In this document: piece by piece, positions 17,090 to 25,164 of the stretch | Numbering within the stretch: position 1 is the stretch's first letter | Layout: each line of letters opens with the position of its first letter | NCBI GenBank assembly: GCA_014649575.1 | Contig: BMTH01000001.1 | Span: 186,001-250,000 of the forward strand | From: Streptomyces griseoincarnatus | GTDB lineage: Bacteria > Actinomycetota > Actinomycetes > Streptomycetales > Streptomycetaceae | Reading direction: 5' to 3' | DNA length: 64,000 nucleotides | Translations under genes and position numbers: made by a program | The notes under the pieces: generated by a model | What the model saw: only the letters and a program-made list of their open reading frames with translations | The model's database searches: none | What the model was told of the DNA's origin: nothing

Positions 17090-17545
17090 CTCGGCGCAGC
17101 GGCTTCGCCCGCCCCCAGCCGGCCCTGTGCGGCTGCCGCCTCGATGCGGTCGAGGTGCGAGGCGAGGATGGCCTCGAAGGCGGCGCGGCGGTCCGCGCTC
17201 AGGGGGTGGACCTCGCGGGCGAAGAGCACCAGGGCGGGAAGCGCTCGGGGTCGGCGCCGAGGACCGCGACGCGGAACGGTTCGAGGCCCTGTTCCCGCTC
17301 CTCGCGCGTGAGGGTGGCGACGCCGGCGTCGGAGGAGACCGGCGCGACGAGGAGCACCGCGAGACGGTGGTGGTGCGCGGGGATCTCCTCGTCGGGCAGT
17401 CCCGCCGCGCGCAGTGCCTGGAGCACCTCCTCCATGATCAGGCGGGATCCGGCGCCGCTGGACGCGTAGCGGCCCCACACCGCGGCGAGCTGCGGCTGCC
17501 GGGCGAAGGCGTCCCTGACGCAGGGCGAGGGCGGTGAGGCGGGGG
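17090..17545 (-). pseudogene. TetR-family regulator remnant (C-terminal domain only, frameshifted)
   Basis: Read on the minus strand, 17545-17250 encodes an all-helical TetR C-terminal domain (RDAFARQPQLAAVWGRYASS, then IMEEVLQALRAAGLP, then LEPFRVAVLGADPERF). The frame then shifts near 17245 and continues in another frame with LVLFAREVHPLSADRRAAFE and ILASHLDRIEAAA. The DNA-binding N-terminal third is missing. The remnant ends head-to-head against a serine hydrolase remnant on the other strand. It is a non-functional fragment; the exact left end is uncertain because the second frame runs into the next gene without an obvious native stop. Confidence 0.75.
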
Positions 17546-18229
17546 CACGGTCGGCCTCGACGCGCCGGTGTCGCGGTACCTGCCCGGTCGGCGTGCCGGG
17601 CGGCACCCCGGGGGGTGTACTCCAACATCAACTACCTGCTGCTGGGGCAGCTGTTGGAGAAGGTGACGGGGCTGCAGGCCGAGCGGTGCCTCGCCCGCGA
17701 CGTCATCGGGCCCGTGAGTCTGGGGGAGACCGAACTCGCCGTCGGGGCACACATCGAGGGGCCGCACTCGCGGCTCTACGAGGCGTGGTTCCGCATGATC
17801 GACCCGCCGCGCGACCACAGCGTCCACGACATGTCGTGGGTGGGCCCCTCGGCGTCGCTGATCTCGACGGTCGCGGACCTCAATCGCTTCTACGCGCTGC
17901 TGCTCGCCGGGGAGATCGTCACGCCGTCCTCACTGGCCGAGATGCAGCGCACCGTGCCGGTGGTCTCCCCAGAGGGGAGGACGATCGACTACGGCCTCGG
18001 TCTGCACCCGCTGCAGCCGCTGAGCCCGGGGCAGGACCCCTACTGGGGGCACAGCGGCACGGTGCAGGGCGGCGGGACGCCGGCGATGGCCCGCGCCGAC
18101 GACGGCCGCCAGTGGTGTGCAGCCGTCAATCTCCAGCGCTGGAACGAACTCGACACCTCCGGCCGTCCGCAGCCGCACGCCATCGACGCGGCGCTGGCGG
18201 CCTTCCATCGCCTGGCGGCGAACGGCTGA
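17546..18229 (+). pseudogene. Serine hydrolase (beta-lactamase/D-Ala-D-Ala carboxypeptidase type) remnant
   Basis: The piece GLDAPVSRYLPG, a motif that normally lies about 30 residues after the SxxK nucleophile, is present near 17556-17592. After a deletion and frame change, the rest continues as VYSNINYLLLGQLLEKVTG (the YxN motif) to the natural C-terminus at 18229. That later frame includes DMSWVGPSASLISTVADL, YWGHSGTVQGG (the HxG equivalent of the KTG motif) and VNLQRW. The signal peptide and the SxxK serine are gone, so it cannot be an active hydrolase. The parent family is periplasmic/secreted class C-like. Its 5' end abuts the truncated TetR gene. Confidence 0.78.
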
Positions 18230-18373
18230 CCGCTCCACGTCCCCGTTCAGGGTCCGTCAACTCCCGTCCGGCGGGCGGACGCCAGGTCCTCACACGCTGC
18301 TGACACCCGCGTCGCCTACCCTCGGTGCAGGAGGCACCGACACGCGGTGCGGCTGCACGTCGAGGAGGCGGGG

Positions 18374-19210
18374 GTGCTCGGTAGAGGTGCGTGGCTGATC
18401 GCGGGGGCGGTCGTCGTGGCCTGCATGATGCTTGTCGGCCCCAGCACGCCCGCCGGGGCCCCGTTCGCCCGGACGGTGCCGGTCGACGCGGCGAAGGACG
18501 TGGTGCCCAACCGGGTCATGACGTGGAACATGTGCAACCCGTGCGACGAGAGCAACGTCGAACGGGCGGCGGAGATCGCCGCGTACGCGCCGCAGGTCGT
18601 CGGCCTCCAGGAGGCGTGCGTACGGGACGTGGAACGGATCCGGGACCACCTCGCCAATCTCCACGGGCTGGACTACCACGTCGAGTACGGCCCGGTGCTG
18701 CGCAACTGGAGCCGCTGCGGCGGCGCTCCGTGGAGGCCGGGAGGCTACGGGCAGGCGGTGCTGTCGGCGGCGCCGATGACCGACGTCGTCACGGCGGAGT
18801 ACCCGGACGGCGGCTCGGAGGACCGCGGGTACATCGCCGTCACGACCGAGGTCGCCGGGCAGACCGTACGGGTCTTCAACACGCACCTGGCGCAACGGCG
18901 TCAGGAGGAGGTGCGCGAGCGGCAGACCGCGGTGCTGGCGCCGCAGGTCGCCCCGTACGAGCGGGCCGTCGTGCTGGGCGACTTCAACGCCGTGCCCGAC
19001 TCCCCCGAAATGTCCCCGATGTGGGCGCTCGCCGAGGACATGGACGCCGGGTGCCGGCCGCCGGCCGCCGGCGCCTGCGAGCCGACGACGGACTGGCAGA
19101 GCAAGTACGACTACGTGTTCCTGCGCGGGCTTTCGGCGCTGGGGCACGAGGTGCGGCCCAGCCGGTTCTCGGATCACCATCTGCTGCACGCCGACGTCGC
19201 CGCGCGCTGA
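18374..19210 (+). CDS. Secreted endonuclease/exonuclease/phosphatase family protein
   Basis: 278 residues from GTG 18374, which has GGAGG five bases upstream. An N-terminal hydrophobic segment (WLIAGAVVVACMMLVG) is a signal peptide or anchor. The EEP fold follows: RVMTWNMCN (Asn), VVGLQEAC (catalytic metal-binding Glu), VFNTHLAQ (His), VVLGDFNAVPDSPEM (Asp-Phe-Asn) and the terminal FSDHHLLHADV (Asp-His). This superfamily cleaves phosphodiesters in DNA, phosphoinositides or sphingomyelin; the substrate here is unknown but the enzyme probably acts outside the membrane. Paired Cys residues (MCNPC, RCGG, GCRPP, ACEP) may form disulfides. Confidence 0.87.
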   Translation: MLGRGAWLIAGAVVVACMMLVGPSTPAGAPFARTVPVDAAKDVVPNRVMTWNMCNPCDESNVERAAEIAAYAPQVVGLQEACVRDVERIRDHLANLHGLDYHVEYGPVLRNWSRCGGAPWRPGGYGQAVLSAAPMTDVVTAEYPDGGSEDRGYIAVTTEVAGQTVRVFNTHLAQRRQEEVRERQTAVLAPQVAPYERAVVLGDFNAVPDSPEMSPMWALAEDMDAGCRPPAAGACEPTTDWQSKYDYVFLRGLSALGHEVRPSRFSDHHLLHADVAAR

Positions 19211-19284
19211 TTCCCGTAAGAGTTCTGTTAGGACGTGTGATTCGCGGATACACGTTCCGCGAACCGACGTCGAAGGAGTCAGTG

Positions 19285-19569
19285 ATGGGCATTATCGCTT
19301 GGATTTTCATCGGTCTGATCGCCGGCGCGATCGCCAAGGCAATCATGCCGGGCAAGGACCCGGGCGGCATCATCATCACCATGCTCATCGGCATCGCGGG
19401 CGGCCTGCTCGGCGGCTTCCTGGGCAAGGTGATATTCGGGGTGGACTCGATCGACGGTTTCTTCGAGCTGTCGACGTGGATCGCGGCCATCATCGGCTCC
19501 GTCATTCTCCTCGCGCTGTACCGGGTTTTCACCGGCCGCAGCCACCGGGGCGGTCACGCCCACGCCTAA
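19285..19569 (+). CDS. GlsB/YeaQ/YmgE family membrane protein
   Basis: 94 residues with three Gly-rich helices: IIAWIFIGLIAGAIAKAIM, IIITMLIGIAGGLLGGFLG and WIAAIIGSVILLALY. The GKDPGG motif in the first loop is a family hallmark. Members (formerly transglycosylase-associated) are small general-stress membrane proteins in many bacteria. AAGGAG precedes the ATG by eight bases. The His/Arg-rich tail (RSHRGGHAHA) is unusual and could bind metal. Its base composition is lower in GC than the neighbours, which fits membrane-codon needs. A strong terminator follows 46 bases after the stop. Confidence 0.88.
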   Translation: MGIIAWIFIGLIAGAIAKAIMPGKDPGGIIITMLIGIAGGLLGGFLGKVIFGVDSIDGFFELSTWIAAIIGSVILLALYRVFTGRSHRGGHAHA

Positions 19570-19615
19570 CGGCACATTCACCGGTGTGAGGTGACACCCG
19601 CAGGTCTCTGCCTGC

Positions 19616-19662
19616 ACGCGGAAGGCCCTCGTCCTCCTCTCGGAGACGGGGGCCTTCCGCGT
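19616..19662. terminator. Strong bidirectional terminator
   Basis: An 18-bp stem with one G-T wobble (outer arm 19616-19627 perfectly matching 19651-19662) closes an 11-base loop. It sits between the GlsB gene (+) and the XRE-cupin gene (-) stops and can serve both. Confidence 0.85.
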
Positions 19663-19668
19663 GCCCGT

Positions 19669-20268
19669 TCACTCCGGCTCGCGTCCGGTGCGAGGGTCGG
19701 TGCGGAGGTGGGCGCGGACGCCCTGGAGGCCGAAGAGGACGAGGAGTTCGACGGCCTTGCCGTCGGCCGTGCCCAGCCAGTGCGGCAGGGAGGTGTCGAA
19801 CTCGGCCGCCTCGCCGGCTGACAGCGTCAGGTCCCGCTCACCGACCAGGAGCCGCAGACGGCCGGTGAGGACGTACAGCCACTCGAACCCCTCGTGGGTC
19901 TGCGGCGTGGGCGCAGCGGGCTCGGGCCGGGCGGGGATCATGAGCTTGAAGGCGTGCACGCCGCCGGGCCGGCGGGACAGCGGTACGAAGGTCATCCCGA
20001 ACCGGGTGACGGGCTTCAGGTGGATCCGCGGGTCGCCGGTGCGCGGCGCCCCCACCAGGTCGTCCAGCGGCACGTCGTACACGCGGGACAGCGGCAGCAG
20101 CAGTTCGAGCGTCGCCCGGCGCCGGCCGCTCTCCAGCCGGGACAGGGTGCTCTCGGAGACGCCGGTGACGGCCGCCACGTCGGCCAGTGTGAGCCCGCGG
20201 TCACGGCGCAGCGCCCGCAGCCTCGGGCCCACGGCGTCCAGTACCTCGTCGTCCGTCCTGCCGTCCAT
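19669..20268 (-). CDS. XRE-family transcriptional regulator with cupin sensor domain
   Basis: 199 residues. Helix-turn-helix at about residues 16-70 (LRALRRDRGLTLADVAAVTG, VSESTLSRLESGRR). The cupin domain occupies about 100-190 (HEGFEWLYVLTGRLRLLVGE, GEAAEFDTSLPHWLG), with His residues likely to form the barrel's ligand site. Such two-domain proteins usually repress a neighbouring operon and respond to a small metabolite. A perfect inverted repeat lies directly between this gene and the divergent methyltransferase gene, consistent with autoregulation and control of that gene. Confidence 0.9.
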   Translation of the reverse strand: MDGRTDDEVLDAVGPRLRALRRDRGLTLADVAAVTGVSESTLSRLESGRRRATLELLLPLSRVYDVPLDDLVGAPRTGDPRIHLKPVTRFGMTFVPLSRRPGGVHAFKLMIPARPEPAAPTPQTHEGFEWLYVLTGRLRLLVGERDLTLSAGEAAEFDTSLPHWLGTADGKAVELLVLFGLQGVRAHLRTDPRTGREPE

Positions 20269-20276
20269 CGCGCCAG

Positions 20277-20293
20277 CTTGCCACAACGGCAAG
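20277..20293. promoter_or_regulatory. Inverted repeat operator candidate for the XRE-cupin regulator
   Basis: CTTGCC-N5-GGCAAG, perfect 6-bp arms, eight bases upstream of the regulator start and about 70 bases upstream of the divergent methyltransferase gene. Position and symmetry suggest the regulator's own binding site; no experiment supports it here. Confidence 0.6.
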
Positions 20294-20361
20294 TTTCCGT
20301 GCCGGGACGGTGGCCGGCTGCCGAGACTGGGCGCGACGACCACGACCTGAAGGAGTTCCCG

Positions 20362-20988
20362 ATGAACAGCACCAGCGCGGTCACGTTCTGGGACGGCGTC
20401 CACGCCGCCCGCCCCGCGACGGACAGCCCGTCCCCCAACGTCCGGCTGACGGAGACGGTGACGGGTCTGCCGCCCGGCGAGGCCCTGGACCTCGGGTGCG
20501 GCAACGGCGGCGACGCGCTGTGGCTGGCCCGTGCGGGGTGGCGGGTCACCGCGGCCGACATCTCGGCCGTCGCGGTCGACCGGCTCACCGCGCTCGCCCG
20601 CGCGCACGGTCTGCACGACCGGGTCACCGCCGTACGGACCGACCTGCGGACGTCGTTCCCGCCCGGCGCGTTCGACCTGGTGAGCGCCCACTATCTGCAC
20701 ACCCCGTACGACCTGGACCGGCCGGGCGTGCTGCGCGCGGCCGCACACGCGCTGCGGCCGGGCGGGCGCCTGCTGGTCGTCGACCACGGCTCGACCGCGC
20801 CCTGGTCGTGGAACCAGGATCCGGGTGTTCGCTTTCCGGCCCCCGAGGAGGTCGCCGCGGGGATCGGGCTCGACCCGGCGGTCTGGACGGTGGAGCGGGC
20901 CGACGCGCCCCGCCGGATCGCGACGGGCCCGGACGGCGGCACGGCCGAGGTGACCGACCATGTCCTGCTCGTCCGCCGGGCGGGGTGA
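20362..20988 (+). CDS. Class I SAM-dependent methyltransferase
   Basis: 208 residues. Motif I LDLGCGNGGDALWLARAGW (about 43-61), motif II VTAADISAVAVDRL, FDLVSAHYLHTPY (motif IV area) and LRPGGRLLVVDHG (motif VI) define a Rossmann-type methyltransferase. The small size and acidic N-terminus resemble TehB/thiopurine-type enzymes that methylate small molecules. Divergent from the XRE-cupin regulator across 93 bases that include the inverted repeat, so the regulator probably controls it and the regulator's ligand may be this enzyme's substrate. AAGGAG precedes the ATG. Confidence 0.87.
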   Translation: MNSTSAVTFWDGVHAARPATDSPSPNVRLTETVTGLPPGEALDLGCGNGGDALWLARAGWRVTAADISAVAVDRLTALARAHGLHDRVTAVRTDLRTSFPPGAFDLVSAHYLHTPYDLDRPGVLRAAAHALRPGGRLLVVDHGSTAPWSWNQDPGVRFPAPEEVAAGIGLDPAVWTVERADAPRRIATGPDGGTAEVTDHVLLVRRAG

Positions 20989-20991
20989 GGG

Positions 20992-21834
20992 TCAGGACAC
21001 GGGTGTCGCGCTGAGGAAGTCACGGATCTCGCGGACGACGCGGTCGGGCGCGTCCTCCATGAGGAAGTGGCCGGCGTCGGGCACGACGACGAGTTCGGCG
21101 CCGGGGATGTCGTCGCGCAGGCGCTCCGCGTAGTGGACGGGCTGCCACTGGTCCTCCGCGCCCCACAGGATGCGCACGGGCATCGTGAGCTCTCCGAGCC
21201 GGGCGGCGATCTCCTGGGTGTAGCGCGCGTCGTAGTGGCGCACCTGGTGCTCGAAGAAGGAGGTACGGCCGAGCCGTGACGTGTGGGGCGCGAGGTACGC
21301 ACGCAGGACGTCGCCGCTCATCCGCGACGTGTCGGCGACCGTCATGGAGAGCTGACGGGTCAGCAGGGCGTCGAACTCCTCCTGCGGCAGGGCCGCGTGC
21401 GCGTCCAGTTCCTCGTCGATGATCCGGCGCCAGGTGGGCGAGGGCCAGGAGTCGTAGCTCACCGAATCCATGATCATCAGTCGGCGTACCCGTCCGGGGT
21501 GGGCGAGGGCGAAGCGCAGGGCGACGGCTCCGCCGATGTCGTGCGCCACCAGGCTCACCTCCTCGACGCCGAGGGCGTCGAGGAGGTGCCCGAGCAGGTC
21601 GGTCTGGCCGGCGACGGAGGTGTCCCGGTGGGCGGGGCGTTCGGAGAGGCCGTACCCCAGCAGGTCGTACGCGACGACGCGGTGGCCGGCCGCCTCGACG
21701 TGGGGGACGACGTCGCGCCACTCGTAGGAGTGGGAGGGCGTGCCGTGGAGGAAGACGACCGGCTCTCCGCTTCCGCTGTCGCGGTAGGCCAGGCGTACTC
21801 CGTCGACGACGAGGTGGTCGGTCAGGAACGACAT
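20992..21834 (-). CDS. Alpha/beta hydrolase (epoxide hydrolase/dehalogenase-like)
   Basis: 280 residues. Oxyanion-hole motif HGTPS (His30), nucleophile motif AHDIGG with Asp99, acid Asp228 in WGAEDQW and His256 in DAGHFLMED. An Asp nucleophile marks the epoxide-hydrolase/dehalogenase branch. The Trp that follows the nucleophile in true haloalkane dehalogenases is Ile here, so dehalogenation is unlikely. The cap region lies at about 135-215. Cytoplasmic. It is divergent from a TetR gene across a near-perfect palindrome, so it is the likely regulated target. Confidence 0.87.
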   Translation of the reverse strand: MSFLTDHLVVDGVRLAYRDSGSGEPVVFLHGTPSHSYEWRDVVPHVEAAGHRVVAYDLLGYGLSERPAHRDTSVAGQTDLLGHLLDALGVEEVSLVAHDIGGAVALRFALAHPGRVRRLMIMDSVSYDSWPSPTWRRIIDEELDAHAALPQEEFDALLTRQLSMTVADTSRMSGDVLRAYLAPHTSRLGRTSFFEHQVRHYDARYTQEIAARLGELTMPVRILWGAEDQWQPVHYAERLRDDIPGAELVVVPDAGHFLMEDAPDRVVREIRDFLSATPVS

Positions 21835-21895
21835 GGTGCCCTCCTCGGGGGCCGGGGCGACGGACCGTCGGCGGGGGCGCCGACCGTCGAGTAAA

Positions 21896-21917
21896 CTAGG
21901 TAGACCAGTCTACATAG
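21896..21917. promoter_or_regulatory. TetR-type operator in the hydrolase/regulator divergent promoter
   Basis: A 22-bp palindrome with one mismatched pair. Its core is GTAGAC-CA-GTCTAC (21900-21913), flanked by CTA and TAG. It resembles the TAGAC-N2-GTCTA sites of LmrA/YxaF-type TetR repressors and lies 14 bases before the TetR start. Confidence 0.75.
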
Positions 21918-21930
21918 AGAGGGGTGCGTC

Positions 21931-22542
21931 ATGTCGAGGGAGCAGGAGTCGGCGGAAGCGGTCCGGCCGAAGAGGAGACGCCCGGCGCGGGAGCGGATCC
22001 TGCGGGCGGCGGCGCGGCGCTTCTACCAGGAGGGCGTGACGGCCACGGGCATCGACACCATCACCGCCGAGGCCGGCGTGGCGAAGATGAGCCTCTACAA
22101 CAACTTCTCCTCCAAGGCGGACCTCGTCAGGGCCTACCTGGACGACCGGCACGAGGACTGGCTGGTGCGGTACCGGAGGCGGGTGGGCCCGGAACCGGAC
22201 CCCCGCGACGGCGTGCTGGGCGTCTTCGACACCTACATCGACGGCGCGGACGCCCCTCCCACAGGTGACTTCCGGGGGTGCGGACTGCTCAACGCGGCCT
22301 CGGAGATGCCCGCCGGGCACGAGGGGCGGGCGCAGGTGCGCCGGCAGAAGGAGGCGGTGGAGCGGATGATCGCGGAACATCTCACGGCGCTGCTGCCCGG
22401 CCGTCCCGACGCCGCCCGGGCCACGGCACGGCAGATCGCCTTCCTGTTGGAGGGGGCGATGGTGCGGGCGGGCCTGGAGGGCGACAGCCGCTGCCTCCGG
22501 GACGCGCGCGCGATGGCGGAGCGGCTGCTGGACCAGGCGTGA
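21931..22542 (+). CDS. TetR/AcrR family transcriptional regulator
   Basis: 203 residues. N-terminal TetR helix-turn-helix (about 17-65: RILRAAARRFYQEGVTATGI, ITAEAGVAKMSLYNNFSSKADLV). The C-terminal ligand domain has FDTYIDG and the FRGCGLLNAASEMP motif, with the Cys typical of LmrA/YxaF-like regulators. It probably represses the divergent alpha/beta hydrolase gene and itself through the palindrome in the shared 96-bp promoter region. Ligand unknown. AGAGGGGTG lies just before the ATG. Confidence 0.9.
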   Translation: MSREQESAEAVRPKRRRPARERILRAAARRFYQEGVTATGIDTITAEAGVAKMSLYNNFSSKADLVRAYLDDRHEDWLVRYRRRVGPEPDPRDGVLGVFDTYIDGADAPPTGDFRGCGLLNAASEMPAGHEGRAQVRRQKEAVERMIAEHLTALLPGRPDAARATARQIAFLLEGAMVRAGLEGDSRCLRDARAMAERLLDQA

Positions 22543-22653
22543 CCGTGCCGGGAGGAAGGTGCGGCGGAGGTCCGAGGTCGGGGCGGATGACGGCACAGGT
22601 CACAGGACCGCGGGATCACCGGGCGTTTGCAGGGGTTCCGTACCCTGGTGGGC

Positions 22654-23553
22654 ATGCGCGTGCGCCCCACTTTGAGATGGACCCCGACGGGAGACCTGCC
22701 GCCGGCCACCACGGATTTGGAACCCGTCGTCGACGCGCTGCGTGCCGGTGGTGTGCTGGTGCTCAGCGGGGCCGGGATCTCGACGGAGTCCGGGATCCCC
22801 GACTACCGCGGCGAGGGCGGAAGCCTGAGCCGGCACACCCCGATGACGTTCCAGGAGTTCGTGGGCGGGGCCGCCGCACGGCGCCGGTACTGGGCCCGGA
22901 GCCATCTGGGCTGGCGGACCTTCGGCCGTGCCCTGCCCAACGCAGGGCACCGGGCGGTGGCCGCGTTCGCCCGCGACTGTCTGGTGTCGGGTGTGATCAC
23001 CCAGAACGTGGACGGGCTGCACCAGGCCGCCGGCAGCGAGGGTGTGGTGGAGCTGCACGGGAGTCTTGACCGGGTGGTCTGCCTCTCGTGCGGCCGCATG
23101 AGCCCGCGCAGCGAGCTCGCGGAGCGGCTGGAGGCGGCGAACCCCGGCTTCTCCCCGGTGGCCGCCGGGATCAACCCCGACGGCGACGCCGACCTCACCG
23201 ACGACCAGGTCGTCGGCTTCCGAGTGGTGCCGTGCGCGGTGTGCGGCGGCGTCCTCAAACCGGACGTCGTCTTCTTCGGGGAGACCGTACCGCCGCAGCG
23301 GGTCGAGCTGTGCCGGCGGATGGTGCGGGAGTCGGACTCCCTGCTGGTCCTGGGGTCCTCGCTGACGGTGATGTCGGGGCTGCGGTTCGTGCGGCTGGCG
23401 GCGGAGAGCGGCAAGCCCGTGCTGATCGTCAACCGGGACCCGACCCGCGGCGACCGGCACGCCCGTGCCCGGGTGGGGCTGCCGCTGGGCGCGGCGCTCA
23501 CCACCGTCGCCGGCCGGCTGGGCGTCACGGTCGAGGCGGAGGCGGCCGCCTGA
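22654..23553 (+). CDS. NAD-dependent protein deacylase (sirtuin)
   Basis: 299 residues. Sirtuin motifs in order: GAGISTESGIPDYRG (about 39-53), GVITQNVDGLHQAAG with the catalytic region's HG in VELHGSLD, zinc pairs CLSC and CAVC, KPDVVFFGE, LGSSLTVMSG and VNRDPTRGD. It removes acyl groups from protein lysines using NAD. Bacterial homologues control acetyl-CoA synthetase and other metabolic enzymes. Residues 140-175 include an insertion between the zinc Cys pairs (ELAERLEAANPGF and following). Start at ATG 22654 is chosen on conservation; an upstream in-frame GTG/ATG would add nine residues. Single gene. Confidence 0.93.
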   Translation: MRVRPTLRWTPTGDLPPATTDLEPVVDALRAGGVLVLSGAGISTESGIPDYRGEGGSLSRHTPMTFQEFVGGAAARRRYWARSHLGWRTFGRALPNAGHRAVAAFARDCLVSGVITQNVDGLHQAAGSEGVVELHGSLDRVVCLSCGRMSPRSELAERLEAANPGFSPVAAGINPDGDADLTDDQVVGFRVVPCAVCGGVLKPDVVFFGETVPPQRVELCRRMVRESDSLLVLGSSLTVMSGLRFVRLAAESGKPVLIVNRDPTRGDRHARARVGLPLGAALTTVAGRLGVTVEAEAAA

Positions 23554-23574
23554 GCGGCGGGGCCGCCCCCGTGG

Positions 23575-24063
23575 TCACAGGGCGGTGGACGCCAGGCGTC
23601 GCCTGAGTTCGTCCTCGCTCACGTCCTCGAGATGGGTCAGGAACACCCACAGATGCCCCGACGGGTCCCGCAGGATCACCGTGCGGTCGCCGTGGAACAT
23701 GTCCGTGGGCGGCTGGAGGATCTCCGCGCCCTCCGCCTCCGCCCGCGCGGCCAGCGCGTCGACGTCCGGCACGAAGACGTGCAGCGTGACGGAGGTGCCG
23801 CCGCCGAGGAAGGCGGGCGCGGTGAAGGACGCGTCCTCCGCCTCCTTCACGCTCGCGTCGCCCAGCATCAGCGCCGAGCGCCCGATGGTGATCTCGGCGT
23901 GCAGCACTCCCCCGCCCGGCGCCTCCAGCCGGAAGTCCTCCCGCGCGCCGAACGCCCGCCGGTAGAAGTCGATCGCGGCCGCGGCGTCGTCGACCATGAT
24001 GTGCGGGACCACCGCGTAGTGGTAGCGCGCGGGAATCTCCGCCTCGGCCGTGCGCTCGTCCAT
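23575..24063 (-). CDS. VOC family protein, PhnB-like
   Basis: 162 residues. VVPHIMVDDAAAAIDFYRRAFGA opens a VOC module. AEITIGRSALMLGD, TLHVFVPDVDALAARAEAEG and RTVILRDPSGHLWVFLTHLEDV match the PhnB-like (3-demethylubiquinone-type/glyoxalase) group. The C-terminus ends with the EDVSEDELRRR helix common to these proteins. Substrate unknown; many are induced by antibiotics or electrophiles. Convergent with the sirtuin gene (21 bases). A second VOC gene lies 101 bases upstream on the same strand. Confidence 0.88.
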   Translation of the reverse strand: MDERTAEAEIPARYHYAVVPHIMVDDAAAAIDFYRRAFGAREDFRLEAPGGGVLHAEITIGRSALMLGDASVKEAEDASFTAPAFLGGGTSVTLHVFVPDVDALAARAEAEGAEILQPPTDMFHGDRTVILRDPSGHLWVFLTHLEDVSEDELRRRLASTAL

Positions 24064-24164
24064 GACAGACCTCCTCGTGAGGCGCCGCGGCCCGCTGCCG
24101 CGGCTCTCGAGGACGAACGTAGGAACTCAAGTCGGGTTGAGGTCAATCTCCCCGGACGGAACAG

Positions 24165-24605
24165 CTAGCCGACCGGTTCCGCCAGGGCGACGAGGATGCC
24201 CGAGGGGCCGCGCAGCTCGCAGAGGCGGTAGGTGTTCTCGTACCGGACCACCTCGCCGATGAGTTCCGCGCCGTGGCGGCGCAGTCGGGCGACCGTGTCG
24301 TCCAGGTCGTCGACGGCGAACATGACACGGTGCAGGCCCAGGGTGTGCGGCGGCGGGTCGGGGGGTCCCACGGCGACCGCGGCGGGAGAGTGGAACCGGG
24401 TCAGCTCGAGCTTCCCGTGGCCGTCAGGGGTGCGCAGCATCGCGATGGCCGTGCGGACGCCGTCGAGGCCGAGCATCCCGTCCGGCACGCTCCCCTCGAT
24501 CTCGCCGCGGCCCTCCACCTCCATTCCGAGGTCGGTGAAGAAGGCGACGGCCGCCTCCAGGTCGTCGACGACGACGGCCACGTTGTCCATCCGCTGGATC
24601 GCCAC
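24165..24605 (-). CDS. VOC family protein
   Basis: 146 residues. Two modules: MAIQRMDNVAVVVDDLEAAVAFF, AMLRTPDGHGKLELTRFHSP, and LHRVMFAVDDLDDTVARLRR, LCELRGPSGILVALAE. The Glu in KLELTRF and in ALAEPVG plus His in HRVMF are candidate metal ligands. Likely a small-molecule lyase, isomerase or binding protein. It faces an HxlR regulator gene on the same strand, 99 bases upstream, but no obvious operon signals join them. Confidence 0.87.
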   Translation of the reverse strand: MAIQRMDNVAVVVDDLEAAVAFFTDLGMEVEGRGEIEGSVPDGMLGLDGVRTAIAMLRTPDGHGKLELTRFHSPAAVAVGPPDPPPHTLGLHRVMFAVDDLDDTVARLRRHGAELIGEVVRYENTYRLCELRGPSGILVALAEPVG

Positions 24606-24704
24606 GTATCGCTCCCTCTCGCGTCGGGCGGTGCGTTCCGGCCCCTTGGTACACCCGGGGCGCGGCCCGTGCCCCCCTTCGCGTGAACGGCGCGTGTCGC
24701 GGCC

Positions 24705-25085
24705 TCAGTCGAGGCCGGCGTCGAAGGCGTCGCGGGCCCGCTCGATCTCGGGCATGTGGGCCGTGGCCCAGTCCAGCAGCACGTCGACCGGGCGTCGCAT
24801 GGTCTTGCCGAGCGGCGTGATGCGGTACTCCACGGCGACGGGACGCGAGCTGACGACCTCCCGCTCGACGATGCCGTTGCGTTCGAGTCTGCGCAAGGTC
24901 GCGGTGAGGGACTTCTGGGTGACCGCGGGGATGGCGCGGCGCAGGTCGTTGAAGCGGCAGGGCCGCTCGCAGAGTTCGTTGAGGACGCTGAGCGACCACT
25001 TGTCCAGCACCTGGTCGAGCAGCTCGCGGTGCGCGTTCTCGATCCGCAGCTCGCCGCTCGCGCGGCCGTCTTCGGTCTCCGGCAC
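24705..25085 (-). CDS. HxlR-family winged-helix regulator
   Basis: 126 residues from GTG 25085, with AAGGAG ten bases upstream; longer in-frame starts run into the divergent promoter and lack conservation. HxlR core: LDQVLDKWSLSVLNELCERPCRFNDLRRAI (about 25-54), VTQKSLTATLRRLERNGIVER (recognition helix) and VEYRITPLGKTM. The Cys at about 42 and 45 region (LCERPC) could be redox or electrophile-reactive as in YodB/HxlR relatives. It is divergent from a RidA-family gene and probably represses it. Confidence 0.88.
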   Translation of the reverse strand: MPETEDGRASGELRIENAHRELLDQVLDKWSLSVLNELCERPCRFNDLRRAIPAVTQKSLTATLRRLERNGIVEREVVSSRPVAVEYRITPLGKTMRRPVDVLLDWATAHMPEIERARDAFDAGLD

Positions 25086-25121
25086 GATACCTGGTCTCCT
25101 TGAAGTGTCCTTCGCCCACCA

Positions 25122-25142
25122 AGTATCAAAGGTATACCTACT
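25122..25142. promoter_or_regulatory. Dyad-containing operator candidate between HxlR and RidA genes
   Basis: AT-rich island in otherwise GC-rich DNA. AGTA and TACT flank a perfect GGTATACC (25131-25138), with a second GTATC just upstream. The GTAT repeats resemble HxlR-family sites. TATACC may also be the RidA -10 element. Confidence 0.5.
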
Positions 25143-25164
25143 GCTTCGACACGAGGAGACCCCC

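Noticed and set aside
20992..21834. Haloalkane dehalogenase call for the alpha/beta hydrolase
   Set aside because: The nucleophile Asp99 is followed by Ile and not by the Trp that binds halide; a broader hydrolase call is safer.
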